Below, in pieces: positions 22,152 through 33,100 of a stretch of DNA of 53,604 nt. How positions within the stretch are numbered: position 1 is the first letter of the stretch; each line of letters opens with the position of its first letter. This stretch comes from Bremia lactucae (lineage: Eukaryota > Oomycota > Peronosporomycetes > Peronosporales > Peronosporaceae). A program made the position numbers and the translations under genes. The notes under the pieces were generated by a model. The model ran no database searches. It was not told where the DNA came from and was given only the letters and a program-made list of their open reading frames with translations. The stretch covers positions 318,999-372,602 of the forward strand of contig NC_090614.1 of NCBI RefSeq assembly GCF_004359215.1. Reading direction: 5' to 3'.

Positions 22152-22238
22152 GTCTCCAAATATTATTCACCGTTTAGACAATATATTAATTAACAATCTT
22201 TAAGTGTTAATTTCATGTTACGATACACCCGTTATACA
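22152..22238 (+). repeat. Family-1 LTR, right end (continuation)
   Basis: Matches the last ~85 bp of the LTR at 36-485 (CTCCAAATATTAT, TATTAATTAACAATCTTT, GTTAATTTCATGT) and ends CCCGTTATACA. It continues the LTR started at 19483, with the middle portion lost. Confidence 0.75.
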
Positions 22239-22676
22239 GACGGCTTCAATTTTTCTAAGTGCGTTAAAAGTCGCTTGCAAAAGAATGTGTGCCACATTTA
22301 AAACCGTTTCTCTTTTAAGAAAAACTGATGTTATTTTCCGACATGAACCTGTCTTTGTGGTCAAGCACAGCCCAAGATGGAATCGTCGCTAATCACAAAG
22401 ATTCAAAATAATTCCGAGCGTTTTTGACCAGAAAGTCAGTAACATATCAGGGAAAGCTTATAAAATCCTCCGTACGCCGATATCGAAAAGTGGAGGAGTA
22501 ATTGGGCTCTCGCCAATCACTGTGGGCGCTAAAATTTTTGCCGACGTGTCCCGTCCCGTCGTTGTCACGAAAAGATCAGCCAGTTTCTATGAATAAGCTT
22601 CTTGGTACCTAAGACCCACCCTGTCCTCATTGCTAAGAGTGAGGCCTTCGCAGAGGCTGAATAATTGTAAGCTCCG
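22239..22676. promoter_or_regulatory. Upstream region of the coiled-coil gene
   Basis: About 440 bp between the last LTR and the ATG at 22677. It should hold the gene's promoter. No specific element was identified. Confidence 0.35.
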
Positions 22677-24041
22677 ATGCCGCCCAGTCTTATGGCGTGT
22701 TTGCAGTCCCAGGACGAGTCACCGACGACCTTCAGGCCGTCCTACAATGCCAAGCAGACTCCGTGTCTCCCCTCGCACCCTACCCCTATTAGCGCCACGC
22801 GTGCTCGCACACATAGCCTTCCTGGCACTGATGAGCAACTTTTAGACCGAAATAGCTCGTGGATGCAGCTAGTTATTGACCGTGGTCTATTTCGCAGCTT
22901 TGAGGGAGTTAGCGTGGAAGTAGCGAGACTCAGGCGCATACAGAATTTGGACATGTACTCCTCGGATATCGAGACCGTGGTTGAGCCTCATCCTGACCTT
23001 GCTTTGGTGCAAAAGGAGCTCAGCCGCGCAAGGCGCAAGTCCGTACGTATTCGTGACGACCAAAAGCAAATGATTAAACAATTTGAGGCTCAGCAAGACC
23101 GTGGCATACTGAAAAAATATCTGGCTATTGCAACAGGATCTGCTATTCACCATAAAATTAAGATGGAGGAATTGAAGAAGAAGCTTGGCCGGCACATGGC
23201 TGAGGCTGCGCATGCAGATGCTGAACTCAAGAGACTCGAGCGAAGATCTTGCTCACTTGTGGAAGACTGGAAGCGGCGCACTTCTTTCTCTTGCCGTAGT
23301 AGTCAGTCTGCGCACGATAATAATGTGGACTTGAGCATAATTCAAGCAAAAGAATGCACGATTTACAAGGAAAATGAAAATGATATCATAGAACGTCTTG
23401 AGCAGCTTGAAATGGAGAAGCAAAAGCTATTGGGCCTCTTGCTTAGGACTTTGCGTCTTCCGGACGCCTTGCAAATGCATTCAAATGTGGCTGTGTACGC
23501 TTCTGAAGTGCAGTCTTGTGAGTCCGTTAAACGGCAAATCGATCGTGCATTGGGACTTTATCACCAGGCACTGCAGCTTCTGCGCATGGCAATGGCTACG
23601 GTCGTTTCATCTCAGTATACGGGCTCTGTGAAAGAATTTGCCAGTGGTCCGTTTGCTCTCACTGTAGAGGCTGGTCAACTCATGCAAGCTGCAGCCATTG
23701 GCATCCAGCCTGAGGCTCGGCGCCGGTATCGATTTTTCGCTCTAAAGCTGCTAAATTTACGCCTGCCGAAGTTTCCTCAAGTCGTCAGCGACTTTGTTCG
23801 TCGCGCGCGACCCAACTTTGATCCTCGGAGCGCTCTTGCCCAAGAATTTGTGAGGAGGCTTCCGGCATGTGAATATACAATGGTTCAGACCCATAAGTTT
23901 GTGATTGAAAAGCTAGAGCTTTTGGATCGATGGAAGCGCACAGTGGAGCAGGACCAAGCACACGCGCAGGATTCGCAGCAACGCCTTGAGACACAACTGC
24001 AGCAGCGCTTGGCTGTGTTGGCCCGTTCAATCTCAGTCTAA
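22677..24041 (+). CDS. Coiled-coil protein of unknown function
   Basis: An intact, intronless 454-residue frame. I do not recognise the family. Residues 1-50 are Pro/Ser/Thr-rich and probably disordered. About 95-190 and 225-260 are charged, heptad-rich helices ([56 protein letters not shown]). About 275-400 is a more hydrophobic helical domain with [17 protein letters not shown], and the C-terminus is again coiled coil ending in a Gln-rich segment. No signal peptide or membrane span. The first ATG of the frame is used. Codon use resembles the neighbouring conserved genes, which supports a real gene. It could be a structural or scaffold protein, but nothing specific can be claimed. Confidence 0.8.
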   Translation: MPPSLMACLQSQDESPTTFRPSYNAKQTPCLPSHPTPISATRARTHSLPGTDEQLLDRNSSWMQLVIDRGLFRSFEGVSVEVARLRRIQNLDMYSSDIETVVEPHPDLALVQKELSRARRKSVRIRDDQKQMIKQFEAQQDRGILKKYLAIATGSAIHHKIKMEELKKKLGRHMAEAAHADAELKRLERRSCSLVEDWKRRTSFSCRSSQSAHDNNVDLSIIQAKECTIYKENENDIIERLEQLEMEKQKLLGLLLRTLRLPDALQMHSNVAVYASEVQSCESVKRQIDRALGLYHQALQLLRMAMATVVSSQYTGSVKEFASGPFALTVEAGQLMQAAAIGIQPEARRRYRFFALKLLNLRLPKFPQVVSDFVRRARPNFDPRSALAQEFVRRLPACEYTMVQTHKFVIEKLELLDRWKRTVEQDQAHAQDSQQRLETQLQQRLAVLARSISV

Positions 24042-24411
24042 ATTTTATTTTTAGCCCAGCTATACAATTGACGAATTGATTGAGAACACGTGCGTATTGC
24101 GCGAGGGCTAGATTGAAATTTATAAATGTTTATAATTTAGTGCGTACCGAAGGAGGACTCGCAAACTTCTAATATCAAATGTCAACATTGTGAGATTGCA
24201 GTGCCGCACTTTGCAATAGATTGGTAAAAGGTATCATAAGCGCCTACTTCCAAGTATTCGTGTTGGAGGCCTATTGCATATTGGGTCTGACAATTGCGCT
24301 TTCAGCGTGTTAATTCCTAAAAAAGCCTAAAATCTAAAATCGAACGTGGCCAATCAAAAGCATGATTTTTCTAGGTGATTGTGGTGCACCTCAAGTGACG
24401 TGCTTTGGAAA

Positions 24412-25835
24412 ATGTCAAGGCCAATTATGGCTGCTTGTGCTCCCGTATCTCGCTTGTCAATTGCTCCCATGGTAAGCCTTTTTGTCGTCTGCAATGCATT
24501 AGAGCATTCTGACAAAAATCATTTCTCTTTGCAGATGGACTGGACAGACCGCCACTACCGTTTCATGATGCGCATGATCACCAAGGAGACGATGCTGTTC
24601 ACAGAAATGGTGGTGGACCAGACTGTGAGTCCTCATAAGCTCTTGTCAATTGCCAAAGTTTGACTTGAATTACAAGGCGAAATTATCTATGACTTTAACA
24701 GTTGCTGCACCAAAAGAAGAATCTCGACTATTTTCTCGGCCACGACCCCGTTGAAGCCCCACTCTCGCTGCAACTGGGCGGTAACAGCATAGAGGATCTA
24801 GGTGGTACGTTCTTTAGCTCCGCACGTGGACATCCATATTCTGGTTTTAATTTAATGCGAATCGCCATTTGATTGCAGCCGCGGCGCATCTAAGTCAATT
24901 GTATGGCGGATTTAAGGAAATAAATCTGAATACTGGCTGCCCTAGCGCGCTTGTGTCAAGCCGTTGCTTTGGAGCTCGCCTTATGTTGGACCCTGATCGC
25001 GTGCGGGATATATGTGCTAATATGCGGCGCAACATAGAGCTGGCAAGAAATGAGAAACCAACATTTCCAGCGGCTGAGGTGTCGATCAAATGTCGCATTG
25101 GAGTGGATGACAACGATAGTTATGAAGAGCTGCATTACTTTGTTGCTACGGCGGCTAGTGCTGGTGTACGTCACTTCATTGTGCACGCACGCAAGTGTTT
25201 GTTAAAGGGTCTGAGTACCAAGGAAAACCGCACGATCCCACCGCTTCGCTATGATGTCGTGTACCGACTTAAGCAGGACTTTCCCGACCTATCGTTTACA
25301 CTCAACGGTGGCGTACAGAGTATTCAGCATGCGCGAGAGCTTTTGAATACCACTAATGCGGACGGAATCATGATTGGTCGTGCAGCGTACAACAATCCTT
25401 GGAATTTTCGCGATGCTGACCGACTCATCTTTGATGCTGACCGCAATCCGAATTTATCACGTCGAGAGATCATCGAGCGGTATTTAAATTACGCTGAGGA
25501 ACTACAGGAGAAGTGGGGATCGAATGAACCATTGAGTGGGTCTCCCTATACCATGGCCACTTCTATGCTAATGAAGCCGCTGCTGTCTCTCTTTAAGTAC
25601 GTGAATGTTTGGCACGTCTGCACTGTTATAACGTTGACGCCTCTTGCATATTTCTAGTGGCGAATTTGGCGGTAAGGCATTTAAACGTGAAGTCTCAGCT
25701 CAATGGGCGAAGAAGGGCCCACGACCAGAGCTACGTGAGATGATTGAAAACGCTATCAAAGTACTTCCTGACAAGGTTCTCGATGAGCGTGTAGAGGACG
25801 AGCTTGTTCAAATACGTGCAAGCTCTTATGCTTAG
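24412..25835 (+). CDS. dusA: tRNA-dihydrouridine synthase, DusA type, five exons
   Basis: Flavoenzyme reducing uridines in the tRNA D-loop. Exons: 24412-24471, 24535-24624, 24702-24804, 24879-25596, 25658-25835. All four introns are GT-AG, 61-77 nt, and joining them gives a 382-residue protein. Splicing joins LSIAPM to MDWTDRHYR, the DusA N-terminal FMN-site motif. Further DusA landmarks are LFTEMVV, LQLGGN, INLNTGCPS (catalytic Cys), VSIKCRIGVDD, FIVHARKCLLKGLS, LNGGVQS, GIMIGRAAYNNPW. The start is the ATG giving MSRPIM; an in-frame upstream TTG is ignored. It is tail-to-tail with a second Dus gene, 52 bp between stops. The DusA type is chiefly bacterial, so a bacterial or organellar ancestry is possible. 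This is an inference. Confidence 0.93.
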
Positions 25836-25887
25836 ACAATATTGCCCACAATATGTTACGAGTATTATGTAAAATGCACCCCAAAGT

Positions 25888-26961
25888 TTAAGTGTTCCGT
25901 GTATGCTCAAGCTGTTCTAAAAATTCATCAATAATAGTAAACACGTCTTGTGGAATTTGAGCGCGAGCCATGTGATCGCGCAGCTGCCCGGCATTTGGCA
26001 TACCTTTCAAGTAAGAACCGTAGAATTTTTTCATGCGAGAGAATCCGATAAGGCCTGGATCAAGCAACAGCTCTTGAAAAAGCTGTGTATGACGCCGAAC
26101 TACTTTTAATTTTGCGCGTAGTGGCACATGCGATGTATCGGGGTAGCCCTGGAAAAGCCAAGGATTCCCCAAAAGCGCGCGACCAAGCATCACACCATCG
26201 ACTCCGTACATATCAACCTTTTGTTGTGCATCCACAAGACTTGTAACATCACCGTTGCCAAGAATGAGCGCTGGTGACCCTGTTGATTTCACCAGTGTCA
26301 CAATGTCACCGATTACATCCCAATGAGCTGAATATTTTGACATTTCATCGCGCGTTCGTCCATGAATCGTAATCACTTCTGGTTCCGAATCAATTAATCG
26401 CAATATCCAATCTTTGTATTCAATATGGTGGAAGCCAATACGCGTCTTGACAGTGACTGGAATGCCCATCGCTCCGCGTTTGCACGCAGCCACAATTTCC
26501 AATGCCAAGTCCGGCTGCAAGATCAATGATGCCCCGCTGCCTTGATTAGTGACGTTGACCTTGGGGCATCCCATGTTAATGTCAATGCCGTCGAAGCCCA
26601 AATCGCGCACAATCATGGCTGACTAATAACGACAACGCGAGCAGACGGTCAATATGACGACTTCGACAATGCGGATCCAAAAAATGTATACCTCATAAAA
26701 CTGATCAGGCTTCGAGCCAAAAAGTTGCGCAACCACAGGTCGCTCTTGCTCTGCATACTTGAGGGTTGTCATCATACGGCGGCGCGAGTCCGTGTCGTGC
26801 GTCAAAGCTTCGCAACTAACGAACTCGGTCCACATGACTGCTGGTTTGGCGATTTCACTAATAACGCGCCGAAAAGCTGCATCCGTAACGTTTGCCATTG
26901 GCGCCACGCAAAAAAGTGGTCGCTTCAAATTGCGCCAAAAGCTGCTCATACCTTGCGCCAA
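25888..26961 (-). CDS. tRNA-dihydrouridine synthase, DusB-like, two exons
   Basis: Exon 1 26961-26692, 69-nt intron (GTATAC...TTATTAG), exon 2 26622-25888, giving 334 residues. The splice joins DQFYE to SAMIVRDLGFDGIDINMGCP. Family motifs: FCVAPMANVTDAAFR (FMN-binding N-terminus), PVVAQLFG, DINMGCPKVNV (catalytic Cys), VKTRIGF, ITIHGRTR, LGNGDV, GVMLGRALLGNPW, then the C-terminal helical domain. It differs in subfamily from the DusA neighbour, so the two likely modify different D-loop positions. The first ATG precedes the conserved core. Spacer to the divergent Sds3-like gene: 289 bp. Confidence 0.92.
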
Positions 26962-27250
26962 TTGCTAAGAATCGCCAATTCAGTGGTAGTGGAGGTATAC
27001 ATACAACATTTGCTGTTTTGTTATCTCTATGTTGTTTATCTTGTTTATACAATTAATTATCGTTATCGAAAACGACAAATAGCCAGCTCTTTGTAAAAAT
27101 TGTATGCAATTTCAGCGCTCGATGCACGTTACAATCAATTCCTTTTGATTAATTTGGCTTAACGTTATAAGCCTGAAATCTCCACTTTCTAAAGCCCACA
27201 TACATCTAAACAGGTGTTAAGAATCTCGCTACAAGAAAGGTAACATCGCC

Positions 27251-28675
27251 ATGCCGACGGAGCGCTCGAGCCGTCGCGATCGCTCGCGTGATCCTGAGGA
27301 TAATGCTGGCAGTGAAACGGGTGCGCGTTTGCGCCGCAGCATGCGTAGTATGGTCGCTGATTCCGATGGTGCAGACACAGACGCTAGCTCAGCTGGCCAC
27401 CGGTCGGATGAACCTCAACACCGTTTGGGCCGCCGCAGCAGAGCACGCAAGGCAGTTGAAGACGCACGAAAGTCCTTGCGAAGTACTGAAGACCGCCATA
27501 TTGCTCATTTTGGGAATGAAGACGACGAAGTCGACGACAATAACAGGGAGCAAACGGATGTTAGAGGACGTCAGCGCTCACTGTCTAATTTATCGAACAC
27601 GTCGTCCGTCTCGGCATCTTCGCTAAATTCTGAATCGCTTGCAGGAAATCAGTGTCGCACACGCATTGATCAGCAATTGGCCGAGCTGGAACAGAAGAAG
27701 AAGATGGTCGAGGACGGTACGCTTGCCGAGTTCTGTCGTCGCGTAGCTGCTTTCAAGGAGGAGCGCAATCGCCTCTTGCAGACTGCCGAACTGCATAAAA
27801 ACTTGCAGCTGAAAAATGGACAGGATCTTTACAAGTTTGAAGTACAACGGGCATACCATTTATGGGAAAATGATCAGAAAGAGTATAAGGACAAGCTGCT
27901 AATTAATTTGGACACCATCATGGCGAAGCTTCAGGCCGAAATGAAGGCGCTGTGTGACATTAAAGAAATTGTCACAACCAATAGAAGCAAATCGAAACAG
28001 ACGGTCGAAAGTAGCAACGCTGACAATGTATCAGTCCATGTTGCTACTATAAAGGAACGTACGAACGCAAGTAATGTAAACGTCGAGCCAAAACAGGAGG
28101 AAGGTGAAGTGCTGGAGCCTCATGCGACACCTGATAGACAGCTCATAGTTAAGCGACGTAAAATCGGCTCATCAGCGAAAGCAGATGCATTCAAGATCCC
28201 GAAGGGAATGGAGTGCTTACCATTCAATGAAATCCGAGCTGACATTGAAGCCATCGTAAGCGACCGCAACAAGGCAGCTCAAGCGACAGCTGACCACTTG
28301 CTTAACAACAACAAAGGCAAGCGTCCTATCTATTATACGCTTATTCACTTGCCTTTAAGATTTACTTATAATTCGTTGTTGTTAATAGTGCCGTTTAATC
28401 TGGAGCGGCGGCGGCTGTTTTGTGGAAAGAATATATTCGAAGAAGGTGACGAAGTGCATGTTTTAGTACCGCATATGCAAGAGGATTATCGTGGCAATAT
28501 TTCATCGATCACAAGCGATGCAATTTATATAAAGCTGATATCCGGTCAAAAGGTACGCATTCTTCTGCCATATATTGAGCATCGCCGCTGCGAACTTAAA
28601 CCAGCACTGCGTGGTTCGTCGTCTGCGGGTATTTTACAAAGCATGGGCTGGACTGAGTACAATACCCTTTACTGA
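27251..28675 (+). CDS. Sds3-like protein (Sin3 histone-deacetylase complex subunit)
   Basis: A nuclear co-repressor scaffold by family. The frame is open for 474 codons. Residues 1-130 are Arg/Ser/Asp-rich and disordered. About 135-250 is the Sds3/BRMS1-type coiled coil (IDQQLAELEQKKKMVEDGTL, then EFCRRVAAFKEERNRLLQTA and KFEVQRAYHLWENDQKEYKD). A linker follows, then a C-terminal Tudor/SH3-like beta domain (EEGDEVHVLVPHMQEDYRG, DAIYIKLISGQKVRILL). The frame contains 24 very hydrophobic residues at 28317-28388 that look like a retained 72-nt intron with a GC donor (AAAG/GCAAGC...AATAG). Removing it gives 450 residues. Alternative assignment: an SGF29-like Tudor protein, less likely given the coiled coil. 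Confidence 0.78.
   Translation: MPTERSSRRDRSRDPEDNAGSETGARLRRSMRSMVADSDGADTDASSAGHRSDEPQHRLGRRSRARKAVEDARKSLRSTEDRHIAHFGNEDDEVDDNNREQTDVRGRQRSLSNLSNTSSVSASSLNSESLAGNQCRTRIDQQLAELEQKKKMVEDGTLAEFCRRVAAFKEERNRLLQTAELHKNLQLKNGQDLYKFEVQRAYHLWENDQKEYKDKLLINLDTIMAKLQAEMKALCDIKEIVTTNRSKSKQTVESSNADNVSVHVATIKERTNASNVNVEPKQEEGEVLEPHATPDRQLIVKRRKIGSSAKADAFKIPKGMECLPFNEIRADIEAIVSDRNKAAQATADHLLNNNKGKRPIYYTLIHLPLRFTYNSLLLIVPFNLERRRLFCGKNIFEEGDEVHVLVPHMQEDYRGNISSITSDAIYIKLISGQKVRILLPYIEHRRCELKPALRGSSSAGILQSMGWTEYNTLY
28317..28388 (+). other. Probable GC-AG intron in the Sds3-like gene
   Basis: 72 nt, a multiple of three, with no stop codon. The donor is AAG/GCAAGC (strong apart from the C) and the acceptor is TTAATAG. 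It encodes an apolar stretch (YYTLIHLPLRF, then NSLLLIVPF) foreign to a hydrophilic nuclear protein. Its size equals that of the other introns in this window. Confidence 0.6.
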
Positions 28676-28858
28676 TTCGGTCTCCACTACTATCGAACAT
28701 TCAACTTAATCTTGACTCTGATGTAGAGTTCCAACGATAAGCTCCTGCTTAATGTGCACAGGAATTATCCCCGCACCGATAAATCAATCAAATTACTCCA
28801 GTGTCTGCTATATAATAATCTAAATGCAAAATCCATGGACAATAAATGCTGCATTTTT

Positions 28859-29989
28859 TCAACTGCCGCCACTAGATAGCATCTTAAGCAAGTTAGAATT
28901 GTGCGTGTTTGCACACTCCGATGATCTTCTGTCTTCATCTGTGTCACTACTATCACTCCCATCTTGGTCCTCTGCAGTGTCTACCGAGTCGAGGCTCTCA
29001 CACCCAATTCGACCTAATGTTCCGATAACACCGCTACCAACTCCTACGAAAAAGCGCTTGAAGCCCAAAGCACCACTGAGCGCCAGCGCCAGCTGCTTTT
29101 TCGCCGAAGGTTTTCGCTGATCAGAGTCCATATCATCAGCGTTTTGACTATGAAGGTGCAATCTCCGCCGCTTCAAGTCTCCGCATGCGTGAGGACCTCC
29201 TGGGACCAATTTCTTACGAAAACGAATCTCAGGAGACTTAAGATGCGATAGTGATACGTATCCCCCCGATGAGCTCGCGGCGGCTACATTACTAGCTTCT
29301 AAGCCTTGAGCAAAATTCTGCTGTGGAGGCAATGACGAAAGCGGCGATAATTGCGTGAATGGCTTAATGCGTGGGTCCATATCACTGCTACTTAGACTTG
29401 AGGCAGCAACAAACGATGAATTGTCCGATACTGATGGTAACACAGTGCTCGTGCCGGTCGGGGCTAGCTCTCCAAGGTCTGGACGAAGAAACGTGGTAAA
29501 AGCCACGCTCCAACGCAGCTCCGGACGTGCGTCTACAGCTCGAAGGAATCGCTCCAGTCTCGCTCGTCTATGATGTAACAGATCCGGATCATCTCCACGC
29601 AAATACGAAATCCATCCGCCGTTTGGAAATCGAGGTAGCGCTTCCCGCAATGCTGAGCCCTGCGTCTCCACCAAGTACGTATACAATTGACGAAAGTCGG
29701 TGTATCGTCTCATAACCGTGTAGCGCACCATGGGTGGCATCTCGAGGTACACATTATCATCCGCTGCCGTGGCATCTATGGTCTCACTGCTATTGCTCCG
29801 CGCGTTCGGATTTTGAGCTGAAGTGTCGGACTTAACGCTGCCTGAAGCGCGTACGTCAAGCACCTCGATGTGATATTCCCAGCTAGTATTTTTTCGAGTA
29901 GCACCAGTAATCTGCAGATCACGACTCGCCTTGCTACCGGCCTGAATCGACTGCGGCGCGTGTGAGGCATTCGTAGTCACAGATTGCAT
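28859..29989 (-). CDS. PX-domain (phosphoinositide-binding) protein
   Basis: 376 residues from the ATG at 29989. An in-frame extension to 30154 is rejected because it overlaps the first exon of the divergent AQR gene and reads as AT-rich non-coding sequence. The PX domain covers about 36-168: WEYHIEVLDVR, a Ser/Asn insertion (50-80), MRRYTDFRQLYTYL (the RRYTDF phosphoinositide-contact motif, 94-99), LPRFP and RRARLERFLRAV. The C-terminal half is Ser-rich and disordered and ends in an acidic stretch DSSDTDEDRRSS. Likely recruited to PI3P-bearing endosomal membrane. No BAR, kinase or membrane region is visible, so the downstream role is unknown. Convergent with the Sds3-like gene (183-bp spacer). 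Confidence 0.85.
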   Translation of the reverse strand: MQSVTTNASHAPQSIQAGSKASRDLQITGATRKNTSWEYHIEVLDVRASGSVKSDTSAQNPNARSNSSETIDATAADDNVYLEMPPMVRYTVMRRYTDFRQLYTYLVETQGSALREALPRFPNGGWISYLRGDDPDLLHHRRARLERFLRAVDARPELRWSVAFTTFLRPDLGELAPTGTSTVLPSVSDNSSFVAASSLSSSDMDPRIKPFTQLSPLSSLPPQQNFAQGLEASNVAAASSSGGYVSLSHLKSPEIRFRKKLVPGGPHACGDLKRRRLHLHSQNADDMDSDQRKPSAKKQLALALSGALGFKRFFVGVGSGVIGTLGRIGCESLDSVDTAEDQDGSDSSDTDEDRRSSECANTHNSNLLKMLSSGGS

Positions 29990-30142
29990 TCGACGGTCTT
30001 TAAATTGAGATAACAAAAATGCGCGTTGCAGGCAAAGTATGACGTAACAGTAGAATATAGAAACTCGCAAAACTGAGGAATTTATAATTTTGAGAATTTG
30101 CTTTAAATATTTGATTATTATTTTTTCTGTGACTGCCCTGCA
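29990..30142. promoter_or_regulatory. Shared divergent promoter region, PX gene / AQR
   Basis: Only 153 bp separate the two start codons on opposite strands. The spacer is AT-rich (TTTAAATATTTGATTATTATTTTTT) and must hold the core promoters and 5' UTRs of both genes. No specific motif is claimed. Confidence 0.55.
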
Positions 30143-33100
30143 ATGCCGTGCCAAGCGGTATCCTCATCTCAAGGTGGCGAAACTTCGGCTCCAACGGCAC
30201 ACGAACTTGCAAAGACAATACTGAAGCAGTCGCCATCAAAAGAGGTACGTGCATGATATGAAGTGAATACCTAGAAAGATCGGTATATAACAGTAGTTTA
30301 TTCGTCACGACGTAGACTTTAGATGCTGTCGTGGCACTTTACGTCAATTTCTTGGATGATTCGAGCAATGATGATCGAACGCTTCACTCTTTGCAAGAAT
30401 TAGATACTTTGCAATATTTGGACCATGCTTTGTGGCCACTGGTGGACGTTGTGGCGACCGCGCACCACCCCGTAAAGAAGGCTTGGCTAGTTTCTGTGCT
30501 ACTGCTTGCAGGGTTCCGAGCAAGAGAGAAAAACGCAGAGTCTAATGTATGGTCTCTCTTCGGAAAGAAGGTTGAAGCATGGAAAACGTGTATGACGACG
30601 TTGTGGAGTACATTAGCAGAAGCAGCAAACGGTGCCATGTGGACTTATAAAGAGCAGACGGCGTTGACGCAATTCCTCATTTTGGGTTTCCAACGCCTTG
30701 ACGTGCCGTTCGTGGCAGCCTCGCTACTTCAGTTGACATCGCTTTCGCTATGGAGTGCGCTCTCATCGTCTCAACGCGAGCTTGAATTTCAGATGTATCC
30801 GAAGTTCAAGCGTCACTGGAATCAAATGATGACAGCTAACTCCTCAGTTAAGACGGTCACGAAAAAAACGCAGAGTAAAAATAAGCGGCATAAAGTCGAG
30901 TTGACGACGAAAGAGCCTTTTCAATACGAGCAGATGGCGTTAGTAAACCAACTTGACGTATTTTTACAGGTGTTGAAAGCTCCAAGGAACAGTGATGTAT
31001 CAGAACTTGTGGTTTCACAGCAAATGCGCTTTGTAGTGGCTTTTATAGCCTTGCTGATTGACCTCTTGAGCCAATTGCCCACGCGTCGGTTCCTATTGAC
31101 CGTCTTAAGGCGTCGTCATGTACGTGCCGCACTCAAGAACAGTCCACTGGTGCAGCACGCAGTCGAGGGATGGCGCGTGAACGATAGACAGGCTTTCAAA
31201 GAGCAGACGGCGCTGTTGGATACATGCATGCGATTCTCTATTGATGCTCACACGGGTCTGTCACTATCACGACAGGATCAACGAGAGCGACAAACTCGTC
31301 ATATCCAATCGTTGCAGCAAATTGCCTTTCAATCGTTTAAAAATTCGCCAGCCGAAGAATTGGCTATAGCTCCATGCAGTCAAATTGCCAATGCTTACAA
31401 TTTTTCTGAATTACTCAACGCTATTGCATCTGCCGACCGCTCGCAATTAAACTCGTTGGCAATTGCTGTTGGCGTGCTGAGTGATCAAACTGAGGCAGAT
31501 TCAACTTCTGACGCTGATTTGATTGAATATTTTAAAGATGAATACTCGAATCAATACATGAGCGATAACGACGTGTTTTCGTCGTTAAAACCGATTTTTC
31601 CCACGGAAATGGAGATTTGGAATGATTTGCTTGACCGAAAGATAAAAGCAAAAGCCAGAGATTCAGATAAGCAGCCAATTTTGAGTACAAGTGGAATATA
31701 CTCTGCAGATAATGCTAATATTTCCCCAGTACTACCGGTGCGCAAATTAGGTCTGCAATTTTTGAATTTTGCGGACTATCTGTTGCGTAATTACCAATTG
31801 CTTCAAAATGAGGCAGCTCAGATTATTCGCAAGGATCTAGAGGTAGCTATAAAGCAGCTTGACGCCGTGCGAACACTCCACTCAACAAGTTTTAATAGCA
31901 CCCGATTCCGCGGTTTTTCGCAGTTCGCAGTACCTTTGGCTGATCCGCTTCAAATTGTGCAAGTTAGTAAACCGGCGCTTGGCTCTACTTTCCCAGCTTC
32001 TGTTCTTGCACGAGTGGACGTGGAACTGTCGAGTGGACATAAACGCAAGTGGTTTGATTCTTACCAAACGAAGGAGGTGGTCTGCCTTGTCACTATAGAT
32101 GCAACGGCCGATGAAGGTGTCGAACTTTTAGGTTTTGATCAGCATTTGAAGGAAACTGGATCATTTCCTGAAGACTTTGGTGTGATGTTTGTGCGGATGG
32201 GAGAGATAGTAGAAATTGCAGATAGTACTGGCAACGCAATTGACGATGAAACTTCCGTAGCAAAAGGGAATAAGCGCAGCCTTACGCTTAAGCTCGATGG
32301 TAAGCAATACAAGAGCGACTTGGAAGCAGGTCATCTCGGAGCATACGAACAAGTTAATGTATTGATACGACTGAAGCCTCACAAGAACAATTTTAAAATT
32401 GTGCTGGACACAATTGCAAGTGTATTGCGCGATGCCAACAGGGAAGAACTTTTGCCGGAGTGGCTGCACGACCTGTTTTTAGGGTATGGCGATCCAGCAG
32501 CTGCAGCATACAAGTCGATTTACAAATCCAGGGCAGAAAAAAATGTAGCGATACCTTTGGGCGAACTATTGCAGGATGGCGACCATGCACTTGAAGCTGG
32601 CGGTGTTGAGAAATTGGTGAATATCAATGATGATACTCATGAGCTTTGCTCGAAAGACGCAATGGCACCATTTACTTACGTTGAGGACTTGCGTACAGGA
32701 TTGAGTTGTATCCGAGCATACGATAGAAAGAGTTTGCTTTCATCCTTTCAACACTTTTCGCCTCCATTACGGTATACGAAGTCGCAAGTGGCTGCTGTCC
32801 GAACGGCACAGTGTGAGGGTCTTACACTAATCGTTGGTCCTCCTGGTACTGGTAAAACAGACGTGGCTGTGCAGCTAGTGTTAAATTTGTATCGCACAAC
32901 TCCTTTTCGCGAGAAAATTCTCGTTGTTACTAGTTCGGAACAAGCTCTTAACGACTTTTTTGCTAGAATTCTATCTTACAATGTAATTAACGAGGCTGAA
33001 ATCGTGCGAATGAAGCAAGAGCTGCCGATCACTGCCAAGACTATAGATGGTCATGAGAAGAGCGACTTAAACTTTGCAAAGCTTACTTGTGAAGGTCGTG

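Noticed and set aside
30042..30154. N-terminal extension of the PX protein frame to 30154
   Set aside because: Overlaps the first exon and promoter of the divergent AQR gene and reads as AT-rich non-coding sequence; the ATG at 29989 gives a normal N-terminus.
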